From CAZUDO01 sp964618895 (GTDB taxonomy: Bacteria; Desulfobacterota; Binatia; DP-6): a stretch of DNA of 64,000 bases. Shown here piece after piece: positions 7,554-14,708 of the stretch. Numbering within the stretch: position 1 is the stretch's first letter; every line of letters begins with the position of its first letter. Location: positions 6,223 through 70,222 of the forward strand of contig CAZUDO010000122.1 in NCBI GenBank assembly GCA_964618895.1, given 5' to 3'. A model generated the notes under the pieces. The model saw nothing but the letters and a program-made list of their open reading frames with translations, was not told the DNA's origin and did not search any database. The position numbers were made by a program, and so were the translations under genes.

Positions 7554-8468
7554 CTATCGCCGCGTCCCGGCGGCCAGGGCGCCGAGCAGCGCGACGCCGG
7601 CCGCGTCGACCGCCACTTGCGCCGGGCCGTGGAGCGCCTGCTCGGTCCACGAGCTGGCGAGCACGAGCGCGACCGCCAGCGTCACATAGGACGCGCCGAC
7701 CGCGAGCCGGCGGACCGCCGGGATGCGGTAGTAGCCTTCCGTCGGCGGACTCAGGAGCTGGCGCGCGTTCATCAGCCCGAAGAGGAGCAGGAGCAGCATC
7801 ATTGGCGACCAGGTGGCCAGGAAGATGGCCACCCCGACGGCGGCGCCGACGATCCACAGCCACCGGCTGACGGCGCCGACGATGCGGCCGCCGTCGAGCG
7901 GATGGAGCGGAATCAGGTTGAACAGGTTGATCATGAACCCGCTCGACGCGAGCGCGTACCAGAAGCGGTCGCCTGTTTGGACTGCCATGACCAGACACGC
8001 GGCCGCGCCCACCGATCCCAGGACGGGTCCGCCCATGGCCACGAGGGCCTCGACCCAGGCGTCGCGTGGGAGCCCGCGCATGGCGATCACGGCGCCGACG
8101 AACGGGATGAAGACCGGTGCGCTGGCCGGGATGCCCTGGTGGCGCATCACCAGCGCGTGGCCCAGCTCGTGGACGAAGATGAGCAGCACGAAGCCGGCGG
8201 CGAACGGCAGCCCCCACATGGTGGCATACACCCACACCATGAAGATCATGCTGAGCGGCGCCTTGCCGAGCACGAGCAGCCCCTTCGCCTTGCCGAGTAC
8301 GAGTGCGAGTACGATGCCGAGCGGGCCCCAGCGGCGGAGCATCGTGCCCGGACCACCCTTGCCCGCGGGCGCCCGGGCCCCGTGCGCCGGCGCGGTCATG
8401 AGGTGCTCGGCGACCGCACTCAGATTGCGCACGTGACGCTCGTTGGCCGATGCGGGCGTGTCACTCAC
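7554..8468 (-). CDS. M50 family site-2-type metalloprotease
   Basis: Encodes 304 aa. The GTG start at 8468 overlaps the upstream stop in a GTGA arrangement, indicating translational coupling. The intramembrane zinc motif HELGH (in LLIFVHELGHALVMRHQG) and the second motif LIPLHPLDGGR give the His/His/Asp ligands of site-2 proteases. Further membrane segments precede and follow. Such enzymes cut membrane proteins within the bilayer; the substrate is unknown. The coupled upstream membrane protein with a zinc ribbon is a candidate partner. Confidence 0.88.
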   Translation of the reverse strand: MSDTPASANERHVRNLSAVAEHLMTAPAHGARAPAGKGGPGTMLRRWGPLGIVLALVLGKAKGLLVLGKAPLSMIFMVWVYATMWGLPFAAGFVLLIFVHELGHALVMRHQGIPASAPVFIPFVGAVIAMRGLPRDAWVEALVAMGGPVLGSVGAAACLVMAVQTGDRFWYALASSGFMINLFNLIPLHPLDGGRIVGAVSRWLWIVGAAVGVAIFLATWSPMMLLLLLFGLMNARQLLSPPTEGYYRIPAVRRLAVGASYVTLAVALVLASSWTEQALHGPAQVAVDAAGVALLGALAAGTRR

Positions 8469-9055
8469 GGGCGGCCGCCCAGCCGGAGTGGCGCCGGGAT
8501 CTTCCAGGCCTGGTGCATGGCGATGGCGAGGAAGATGAGGTCGAAGGGACGAAAGCCCGCCCGCACGACGTCGACGAAGTACTCGACGCTCGACGGGACG
8601 AGGGGCAGCGCGCCGATCTTCCCGTGCTCGTGCAGGTAGTGCGTGATGAAGGTATGGTTGGTGAGATACGTGCCGGCCAGGTATGCGACCACCGCCACCA
8701 CCACCGACAGCACCTGCAGGCTCTGTGCCCGCTTGCCGCCGGTGAAGGTCACGACGCCCTTCCCCACCGCAACGCCGATGACGATGGCGATCAGGCCGAA
8801 GGCGACGTTGGTGATCACGGTGACGCCCCACCAGAGCGCGGCCCCGGCGGCGCCGCCGAGTACGGCGCCGAGCAGCGCGCGCGGGAAGTCGATATCCCGC
8901 GACTGGGCGGCGATGACCTGCTGCACCTGCGCCTTGAGGCGGGCGAAGCAGTCGGCGCAGAAGACGCCGCGTTCGGTGCGGACGTGGTCCTGCCCATCGG
9001 CGATCGGCGTCTCGCACTCGACGCAGCGCAGCTCGCCCGTCTCCGCGTCGGCCAT
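8465..9055 (-). CDS. membrane protein with N-terminal LIM-like zinc ribbon
   Basis: Encodes 196 aa. Residues 9-40 hold two Cys pairs (LRCVECETPI and GVFCADCFARL) spaced as in LIM/B-box-like zinc fingers. This is followed by about four hydrophobic segments (for example LLGAVLGGAAGAALWWGV and LIAIVIGVAVGKGVV). It lies upstream of and overlaps the M50 protease gene, so the two probably work together. I do not recognise a named family and assign no function. Confidence 0.6.
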   Translation of the reverse strand: MADAETGELRCVECETPIADGQDHVRTERGVFCADCFARLKAQVQQVIAAQSRDIDFPRALLGAVLGGAAGAALWWGVTVITNVAFGLIAIVIGVAVGKGVVTFTGGKRAQSLQVLSVVVAVVAYLAGTYLTNHTFITHYLHEHGKIGALPLVPSSVEYFVDVVRAGFRPFDLIFLAIAMHQAWKIPAPLRLGGRP

Positions 9056-9100
9056 CGGTGTCCATCTTCACGGCTGCGACCGGGCTGTCAAGCCGCGCCG

Positions 9101-9130
9101 TTGCGCGTCCCCGGGCGGGTAGGCGACAGT
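9101..9130 (+). promoter_or_regulatory. predicted promoter, leaderless architecture
   Basis: TTGCGC at 9101-9106, 18-nt spacer, GACAGT at 9125-9130, then 8 nt to the ATG at 9139 with no Shine-Dalgarno. The -10 is weak at its first base. Confidence 0.35.
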
Positions 9131-9138
9131 GGCCCGCC

Positions 9139-10158
9139 ATGGCGCTGGTCATCGTCTCGCTCAACACCGCACAGCGCGACGCCGTCTTCGCCCCGGTGCG
9201 GGCGATTCCGGAGGTCGAGCTGGTGCACGTCGACTATCACGTCACCTGGGAGGAGATATCGGCGCGCCGGGCCGGGCGGGCGCTCCCCCAGCCGGAGCCG
9301 CTCTCGCCCGAGCTGCGCGCGGCGCTGGCGCGTGCCCACGTGGTGTTCGGGTTCGTGATCCCGCGCGACGTGCTGGCGCTCGCGCCGCGCCTGCGCTGGG
9401 TGGCGACGCCGGCCACGGGCATCGACCACCTGCGCGGCACGGGCGTGCTCGAGTCGGGCGTGCCGATCACGACTGCGGGCGGGCTGTTCGGCGGGCTCAT
9501 CGCCGAGCACGTGTTCGCCGTCCTGCTGTCGTTCGCGCGCCGGCTGCCGCACTTCGCGGCGCAGCAGCGCGAACGCGCGTGGCAGATGTCGCGGGTGCAG
9601 GGGCTCGCCGGGCGGACGATCGGGCTCGTGGGGGTGGGCAGTATCGGCAGCGCGGTGGCGGTGCGTGCCAAGGCCTTCGGCATGCGGACGCTCGGCGTCG
9701 GCCGCGGCGCGCCCGCCGGCCGGACGGTTGCGGGCGTCGATCGGCTGCTGGGGCGCGCGGCGCTCCCCGAGCTGCTCGCCGCGGCCGACTACGTCGTGCT
9801 CGCCGCGGCCGATACTCCGGAGACGCGCGGCATGATCGGGGCGGCCGAGCTCGCGGCGATGCGTTCCGAGGCGGTGCTGGTGAACGTCGCGCGCGGCAGC
9901 CTGGTGGACGAAGGGGCGCTGATCGACGCGCTCCGTGCCGGGCGGATCGCGGGGGCGGCGCTCGATGTGTTCGCCGAGGAGCCGCTGCCGGCGGCGAGCG
10001 CGCTCTGGGAGCTGCCCACCGTGCTGGTGACACCGCACATCGCGACCAACGTGCCGGAGTACCTGGCCCGGACGGTGGAGGCGTTCGCCGACAATGTGCG
10101 CCGGTTTCTGGCGGGCGATCGGCTCGAGCGGCAGCTCGATCGGGGTCGCGGGTACTGA
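9139..10158 (+). CDS. D-2-hydroxyacid dehydrogenase
   Basis: Encodes 339 aa. An NAD(P)-binding Rossmann motif GLVGVGSIGSAV lies mid-protein. The family catalytic set is present: Arg in VNVARGSLVDE, Glu in DVFAEEPLP and His in LVTPHIATN. The N-terminal catalytic domain has WVATPATGIDHL and the hinge AEHVFAVLLSFARRLP. It reduces a 2-keto acid or oxidises a D-2-hydroxyacid; glyoxylate/hydroxypyruvate reductase-like is plausible but the substrate is not determined. It stands alone between two leftward operons. Confidence 0.88.
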   Translation: MALVIVSLNTAQRDAVFAPVRAIPEVELVHVDYHVTWEEISARRAGRALPQPEPLSPELRAALARAHVVFGFVIPRDVLALAPRLRWVATPATGIDHLRGTGVLESGVPITTAGGLFGGLIAEHVFAVLLSFARRLPHFAAQQRERAWQMSRVQGLAGRTIGLVGVGSIGSAVAVRAKAFGMRTLGVGRGAPAGRTVAGVDRLLGRAALPELLAAADYVVLAAADTPETRGMIGAAELAAMRSEAVLVNVARGSLVDEGALIDALRAGRIAGAALDVFAEEPLPAASALWELPTVLVTPHIATNVPEYLARTVEAFADNVRRFLAGDRLERQLDRGRGY

Positions 10159-10183
10159 CCCGACTGCTGCCGGCCGAGCTCGC

Positions 10184-10978
10184 TCAGACCCCGCCCACGC
10201 TCAGCATCACGTCGAGGTCGCGCTTGCCGCGCGTCCAGCCGTCGTGCACGACGCCGAAGGGCGACAGCCAGAGGCCCTCGGCCGGCGCGAGGCGCACGCG
10301 CAGGAAGGACTGGTGCGGGAAGACGTCGAGATAGCGCGCCACCAGCGCGCGCGGTGGGAGGGCGCGCACGTCGGCGTGCCCGGCCGTTTCGAGCCGCGCC
10401 GCGAGCGTCACCGGCGGGAGGTCGAGCAGCACGACGAAGCTGGCCTCGTCGCCGAGGTTCACCAAGCCGATCGTCCGGCGCGCGGGCCCGTCGGCCGTGG
10501 CCGGACGGTCGCCGAAGCCGAGCCCCGCCGGCGCGCTGCCGGCGCCGACCCGCGTCGAGCCGAGGCCGGGTGCGCTCACCGTCACCTCGAAGCTCGCCCG
10601 CTCGGGCAGCGGCAGCCCCTTGAAGTGCAGGAACTGGACGTACTCCGAGAACAGCCTGTCGACGCCCGGGCCTGCTGCCGTGGCCATGCCGGCGCGCTCC
10701 GCGTGCGTCCACCACGCCCGGCGCAGGCGCTCGGGGAACTCGAGCAGGCCGAGGTGGGTCGGTGGCAGCACGGTGTCGCGTCCGGGGACCTGCGTGACCA
10801 GCGCCGCGAGCGCAGCGTCGTCCACGAGCGTCCAGTCGTCGCGCGGTCGGGCGGGGTCCGCGCCCCCCGCCGGCTCGATCCCGCCGTTACGGGCGATCCG
10901 CCCCTGCCACCCTCGCGACGGCGTGAATCGTGGCGCCACCACGAAGCGATAGACGGGCTCGGCCTCGTCACCCGGCAT
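10184..10978 (-). CDS. unrecognised protein, third gene of the radical SAM peptide cluster
   Basis: Encodes 264 aa; the ATG lies within the last codons of the radical SAM gene (11-nt overlap), indicating translational coupling. No known domain is recognised. Visible traits are no signal peptide, an aromatic stretch around residues 105-120 (RLFSEYVQFLHFKGLPLP), a charged patch YLDVFPHQSFLRVRLAP, and a C-terminal block GLWLSPFGVVHDGWTRGKRDLDV with His and Asp residues that could bind metal or fold as a beta-barrel. The position suggests a role in modifying, binding or handling the W-x-N peptide. No function is claimed. Confidence 0.6.
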   Translation of the reverse strand: MPGDEAEPVYRFVVAPRFTPSRGWQGRIARNGGIEPAGGADPARPRDDWTLVDDAALAALVTQVPGRDTVLPPTHLGLLEFPERLRRAWWTHAERAGMATAAGPGVDRLFSEYVQFLHFKGLPLPERASFEVTVSAPGLGSTRVGAGSAPAGLGFGDRPATADGPARRTIGLVNLGDEASFVVLLDLPPVTLAARLETAGHADVRALPPRALVARYLDVFPHQSFLRVRLAPAEGLWLSPFGVVHDGWTRGKRDLDVMLSVGGV

Positions 10979-12116
10979 GAGCCGCGTCGGCCTCCGGGCG
11001 CCGCGTCTTGGCGAGCACCACGTCGGCCAGTGCCTGGCGGTGCAGGCGGCAGAACAGGGTCTCGGTCGAATCGAACGAGCCGTTCTCGAAGTACTTGTTC
11101 GCGGGCGCGCCCCCGCCGCAGAAGCGGAACCACGCGCACTGCGCGCGGCACTGCACCACGCCCGCGGCCACGTCGCGCGCCATGGCGCGGAAGCGTGCCG
11201 CGGCCGCCGCGTCGGCGAACGAGTCGCGCAGCACGTTGCCGAGCGCGAAGCCGCCGTAGGTCGCGCTCGGGAGGCCGAGCAATTCGGGAGAGAAGGTGGA
11301 GAAGTTGCCCTCGCAGTCCACCGAGACGATGGCGAACGGTGCGGTCTCGTGCGACGACGGCAGGCGGTCGTCGTCGCCGCGCAGGATGGCGCCGATCATG
11401 TGGTCGAACTCGCGCACCCGGAGCGGCGGCTCCGTGCTCATCGCGAGATCGAAGAAACGCGCCATGAACTCGCGATAGCGCACCACGGTGTCCGCCGCCT
11501 CGAGCGACGAGCCGGTGTTCGGTCCTTCGATCTCTTCGACGTTGAAGCCCACATGGGCGATCCCGTGCTCGACGTAGAACGCGTAGAGCTCGTCGGGGTA
11601 GTCGAGGGCGTCGCGCGTGAGCACCGTGATGACGTGAAACGGCACGTCCCGGCGGCGGAGCCAGCCGATCCCCTCGAGAACGCGCGCGTGCGTACCCTTC
11701 CCGCTGCGCGTCGTGCGTCGGGTGTCGTTCAGGAACGCGGGCCCGTCGACGCTCACCCCGACGCGCACGTCGGGGCGCTGGAAGAGCGCGCACCAGCGGT
11801 CGTCGATCAGCGTGGCGTTGGTCTGGAAGGAGTGCGTGACCGGGATCCCGGGCGCCGCAAGGCGCGCCGCGGTGGCGAAGGCGTCGTCATAGAAGGCCGG
11901 GGGCAGGACCAACGGCTCGCCCGCATGCCACACGACGGTGTAGGGCTGCGTCGCGAGGCCGCTCTCCGCGACGCGCTCGAAGATGCGCGCGAGCGTGGCG
12001 CTCCGGATGCGCTTCTTGCTGCCGCGATCCGGCAGGTAGCAGTAGCTACAGTCGAGGTTGCAGAACGGCGTCGGCTGGATGACGAGCAGGTCGAGCGGAC
12101 CGAGCCGCTCGGTCAT
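10968..12116 (-). CDS. radical SAM/SPASM peptide maturase, GrrM-like
   Basis: Encodes 382 aa. The radical SAM cluster motif CNLDCSYCYLP is at about residues 18-28. The SPASM-like C-terminus has the cysteines CRAQCAWFRFCGGG and a late Cys in TLFCRLHR for auxiliary clusters. Other blocks (VVWHAGEPLV, SFQTNATLIDDRWC, GVSVDGPAFLND, GFNVEEIEGPN) match the GrrM/cyclophane-forming group. Known members link an aromatic side chain to the beta-carbon of a residue two positions later. It starts 9 nt after the peptide gene and overlaps the next gene, so all three form an operon. Confidence 0.87.
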   Translation of the reverse strand: MTERLGPLDLLVIQPTPFCNLDCSYCYLPDRGSKKRIRSATLARIFERVAESGLATQPYTVVWHAGEPLVLPPAFYDDAFATAARLAAPGIPVTHSFQTNATLIDDRWCALFQRPDVRVGVSVDGPAFLNDTRRTTRSGKGTHARVLEGIGWLRRRDVPFHVITVLTRDALDYPDELYAFYVEHGIAHVGFNVEEIEGPNTGSSLEAADTVVRYREFMARFFDLAMSTEPPLRVREFDHMIGAILRGDDDRLPSSHETAPFAIVSVDCEGNFSTFSPELLGLPSATYGGFALGNVLRDSFADAAAAARFRAMARDVAAGVVQCRAQCAWFRFCGGGAPANKYFENGSFDSTETLFCRLHRQALADVVLAKTRRPEADAAHAG

Positions 12117-12125
12117 GCCGCCGGC

Positions 12126-12479
12126 TCAGAAATTGGCCCAACCGGGTCCATAGTTGCCCCAGTTGTGCCAGTTGTTCCAGTTGGGCCAGTTCGGCCACCC
12201 CACCACCGGGCGAACGCCGACGACACCGATCCGGTTGCCCCACCACGCCAGCTGGTCGGGCGCGGTCGGCTGCTGCGCGTCGGGGGTGCCGGAGCGCAGG
12301 GCCTCGCGGGCCTGTTGCACGCGCTGCTCGACGCTCGGCTGTGTGGGCGGGAGCGCGGCGTTTGCGGGCGGCGTGCCGACGACGGCGGCGGCGATGACGA
12401 GACTGCCGGCGCTCGCTTGCAGGGCGCGCAGCCAGGTGTGCTTCAGGCGAGAGTGACGACGATGCGAGGTCGCGCCCAT
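12126..12479 (-). CDS. precursor peptide with tandem W-x-N motifs (GrrA-like RiPP)
   Basis: Encodes 117 aa; the ATG at 12479 is preceded by AAAGGGG. Residues 1-41 look like a signal sequence: basic start, hydrophobic SLVIAAAVVG and cleavage-type site PANA. A leader of about 50 residues follows (QRVQQAREALRSG). The C-terminal 24 residues carry the triplets WPN, WPN, WNN, WHN, WGN, then YGP and WAN before the final F. The aromatic-x-Asn pattern is the known substrate motif for three-residue cyclophane formation, and the maturase gene follows directly. Several crosslinks per peptide are expected. This is inference from motif and context. Confidence 0.8.
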   Translation of the reverse strand: MGATSHRRHSRLKHTWLRALQASAGSLVIAAAVVGTPPANAALPPTQPSVEQRVQQAREALRSGTPDAQQPTAPDQLAWWGNRIGVVGVRPVVGWPNWPNWNNWHNWGNYGPGWANF

Positions 12480-12531
12480 GGTGGTGCCCCTTTCCCGATC
12501 CGCTCTCCGGTCACGCCGGAATGGCGGCGGG

Positions 12532-12560
12532 ACTGTAGAGAGCGCGCCCCGCACTGTCAA
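12532..12560 (-). promoter_or_regulatory. sigma-70-type promoter of the radical SAM peptide operon
   Basis: Read on the minus strand: TTGACA (12560-12555), 17-nt spacer, TACAGT (12537-12532). The consensus -35 and optimal spacing are unusual in this window. It leaves a leader of about 45 nt with a Shine-Dalgarno before the peptide gene. Confidence 0.7.
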
Positions 12561-12575
12561 CCACCGGCTTGACAG
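12554..12575. promoter_or_regulatory. inverted repeat at the divergent promoter region
   Basis: CTGTCAA at 12554-12560 and TTGACAG at 12569-12575 form a perfect 7-bp inverted repeat with an 8-nt spacer. One arm contains the -35 of the leftward peptide operon; the other reads TTGACA toward the rightward secreted-protein gene. It could be back-to-back -35 elements, an operator, or both. Confidence 0.45.
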
Positions 12576-12638
12576 AACGGGGCAGGACAGGGACAACCCG
12601 GCAACCGTTCACGGTCGTTGCGACTCTCAGGAGGACCC

Positions 12639-13214
12639 ATGCACCGAGCTCTCGTCGTGGTTGTCGTTCTCGCCGCCACCTCGGCATTCGCGGACGCCCC
12701 GAAGGTGGGCGATATGGTCAACAACCCGCCGTACGCGCACTGGGTGCAGTTCGCCGTCGGGACCTCCGTCACCGTGAAGGAAGTCGTGACGCTGGCGGAC
12801 GGCAGCCTGGCCGAGACCGTGGTCACGTCGAAGCTGATCGCCAAGAACAAGGACGAGCTGACGGTCGAAACCGTCGCCGTCGGCGCCGCCGGGAGCACGC
12901 ATGGTGGCGCGGCAGAAGAGACCAAGACCGTGACCGACTACCCGGCGAAGGTGAAGTTCGAGCGCGCGCATTCGCCGGTGTCGGCCAGCTACTCGGTCAC
13001 CGAGGGCAAGGAAGTCGTCGACGTGAAGGGCAAGCAGGTGGAGGCCGAGTGGGTCGAAGCCAGCGCCACAAACGGCGACGAGACCGTCGTGGAGAAAGTC
13101 TGGACCGCGCAGGATGTCCCCGGCGGCATCGTGAAGCAGACCATCACCAAGAAGAAGGGTGGCAAGGTCGCCTCGCAGTCCACGCTCTCGGTGGTCGAGA
13201 CCGCGAAGAAGTAG
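12639..13214 (+). CDS. secreted protein of unknown function
   Basis: Encodes 191 aa with the start at 12639 after AGGAGGACCC. A Sec signal peptide (ALVVVVVLAATSAFA then DAPK) is cut at about residue 19. The mature part is rich in beta-type Val/Thr/Lys segments (VKEVVTLADGSLAETVV, ELTVETVAV, GIVKQTITKK) and ends in basic residues. No named family is recognised. It is probably periplasmic or exported. It is divergent from the radical SAM operon and followed after 106 nt by a lipoprotein gene. Confidence 0.7.
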   Translation: MHRALVVVVVLAATSAFADAPKVGDMVNNPPYAHWVQFAVGTSVTVKEVVTLADGSLAETVVTSKLIAKNKDELTVETVAVGAAGSTHGGAAEETKTVTDYPAKVKFERAHSPVSASYSVTEGKEVVDVKGKQVEAEWVEASATNGDETVVEKVWTAQDVPGGIVKQTITKKKGGKVASQSTLSVVETAKK

Positions 13215-13320
13215 CGCCGCGCGCCGCGCGACGATCGGTAGAACGTGCCGCCGCGGGCCCCGCGTGGCGGGGCGTCTGTATCTGCATTTCCGGGGCACCA
13301 AACAACGGAAGGAGTGTGTG

Positions 13321-13896
13321 ATGAGGGGATTGGTGTGTGCGGCAGTTCTGCTGGCCAGCGTTGCCGGGTGCCACAAGGCGCTGGAGCCGGAGCGTCCGGT
13401 CACGATCCAGCGTTCGGACACCGTCACGACGAGCGCGACGGTCACCAAGATCGACATGAAGACGCGCAAGGTGACGCTCAAGCGTGCCGACGGACGCCTG
13501 GTCACCATCCGCGCCGGCGACGCGGTGAAGAACCTGGCGCAGGTGCGCGTCGGCGATCAGGTGGTTGCGACGTATCAGGAAGCGATCGTGGCGGAGGTCC
13601 GCCCGCCCACCGCGGAGGAGAAGGCCAACCCCGCGCTGGTGGAAGAGGTCGCGGCGGCGGCGATCCCCGGCGAGAAGCCGGCGGGCGCCGAGGCGGTCCG
13701 GATGCGGCTCGTGGGCACGATCGCGGCGATCAACGAGAGCACGCGCGAGGTGACGCTGTCCGTGCGCGACGGCGGTACGGTCACGGCTCCGGTGCGCGAT
13801 CCGGAGAATCTCAAGAAGATCAAGGTCGGCGATCAGGTCACCGTCACCGTCACGGAGGCGATCGCCATCGCAGTGCAGGCGGCCGCGAAGAAGTAG
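13321..13896 (+). CDS. lipoprotein with two repeated beta-rich modules
   Basis: Encodes 191 aa; the ATG at 13321 follows GGAAGGAG. The signal sequence ends in a lipobox, LLASVAGC, so Cys17 should be lipidated. Two similar modules follow: TSATVTKIDMKTRKVTLKR ... VRVGDQVVATYQEAIV and LVGTIAAINESTREVTLSV ... IKVGDQVTVTVTEAIA. Each looks like a small beta-barrel of the kind seen in metal-efflux and cell-envelope proteins. Function unknown. A strong hairpin follows the stop. Confidence 0.72.
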   Translation: MRGLVCAAVLLASVAGCHKALEPERPVTIQRSDTVTTSATVTKIDMKTRKVTLKRADGRLVTIRAGDAVKNLAQVRVGDQVVATYQEAIVAEVRPPTAEEKANPALVEEVAAAAIPGEKPAGAEAVRMRLVGTIAAINESTREVTLSVRDGGTVTAPVRDPENLKKIKVGDQVTVTVTEAIAIAVQAAAKK

Positions 13897-13902
13897 TCGC
13901 CG

Positions 13903-13942
13903 CACGGACCGTCGCCGGGCAGCATCCCGGCGGCGGTCCGTG
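13903..13942. terminator. hairpin, likely bidirectional terminator
   Basis: CACGGACCG at 13903-13911 pairs with CGGTCCGTG at 13934-13942, with further pairing inside (GCCGGG / CCCGGC). It lies between the convergent ends of the lipoprotein gene and the LigD-type gene. It lacks a T-tract. Confidence 0.6.
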
Positions 13943-13987
13943 ACGGCGGGTGGAAGCCGCCGCCGATCGTGCGCGTCGATTGAACCC

Positions 13988-14689
13988 CTATCGGCGCGGG
14001 CGCGACCGCCACACGGCCGGCGCCCGGCCGCGGGTCGGCCGCCGCACCCGCTCCGGATGCCGGAGGAGTGCCCGGATCTCTCCCGGTGGATCGCCGCTCG
14101 CGGCCCGTTCCACGTTGCTGCCCTCGTGCCAGGCGATTTCGGCGAGGAGGCGTCCCGAGACCACCGAGCGCGGGGCACGCTCGGCGATGTCGTCGGTCGA
14201 GGCGGCGGCGTCGCGGTGCTTCAGCAGGAGCCAGCCGGGACGTTGAGCGGCGGCTCGTGCCCGAGTCCGCACCAGTACCCACGAGCCGGCGAGCTTCTTC
14301 CCGACCAGTGTGAACTTGAGCTCGCCCCGCCGGAGGGCGGCGTCCACGTCGGGCTGCTCGGGGAGCCACGTGCCGTGATCCCAGATCATGACCGTCCCGC
14401 CGCCGTACTCGTTCTCGGGGATCACCCCTTCGAAGTCCGCGTACGCGAGCGGGTGATCCTCGGTCGGTACCGCCATCCGCTTGATGGCTGGATCGAGGGA
14501 CGGACCCTTCGGAACGGCCCAGGAGAGTAGCGCGCCGTTCCATTCCAGACGGAAATCGTAGTGCAGGCGCGTCGCCCGATGCTTCTGGACGACGAAGACG
14601 AGTGCCCGCGTGCGGCGCCGGCGGCTCGTCCCCCGAGGCTCGGGAGTGATGCCGAAGCGACGGCGCTGGCGGTACTCCTCGAGGCCCAT
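13988..14689 (-). CDS. stand-alone LigD-type 3'-phosphoesterase domain protein
   Basis: Encodes 233 aa, the size of an isolated phosphoesterase domain. Diagnostic blocks are FVVQKHRATRLHYDFRLEW (metal-binding His and Asp), LSWAVPKGPSLDP, VPTEDHPLAYADFEGVIPE, GGGTVMIWDHGTW and GSWVLVRTR with a terminal WLLLKHRD. In LigD this domain removes 3'-ribonucleotides or phosphates from DNA ends before joining. Here neither ligase, polymerase nor Ku is adjacent, so it either works alone or with unlinked factors. The C-terminal tail is basic. Confidence 0.88.
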   Translation of the reverse strand: MGLEEYRQRRRFGITPEPRGTSRRRRTRALVFVVQKHRATRLHYDFRLEWNGALLSWAVPKGPSLDPAIKRMAVPTEDHPLAYADFEGVIPENEYGGGTVMIWDHGTWLPEQPDVDAALRRGELKFTLVGKKLAGSWVLVRTRARAAAQRPGWLLLKHRDAAASTDDIAERAPRSVVSGRLLAEIAWHEGSNVERAASGDPPGEIRALLRHPERVRRPTRGRAPAVWRSRPRR

Positions 14690-14708
14690 GCGTGCCTCGC
14701 CGCGGACG

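Noticed and set aside
6147..8639. Open frame of 830 codons on the plus strand
   Set aside because: Antisense to gluQ and the M50 protease, with no recognisable domain.
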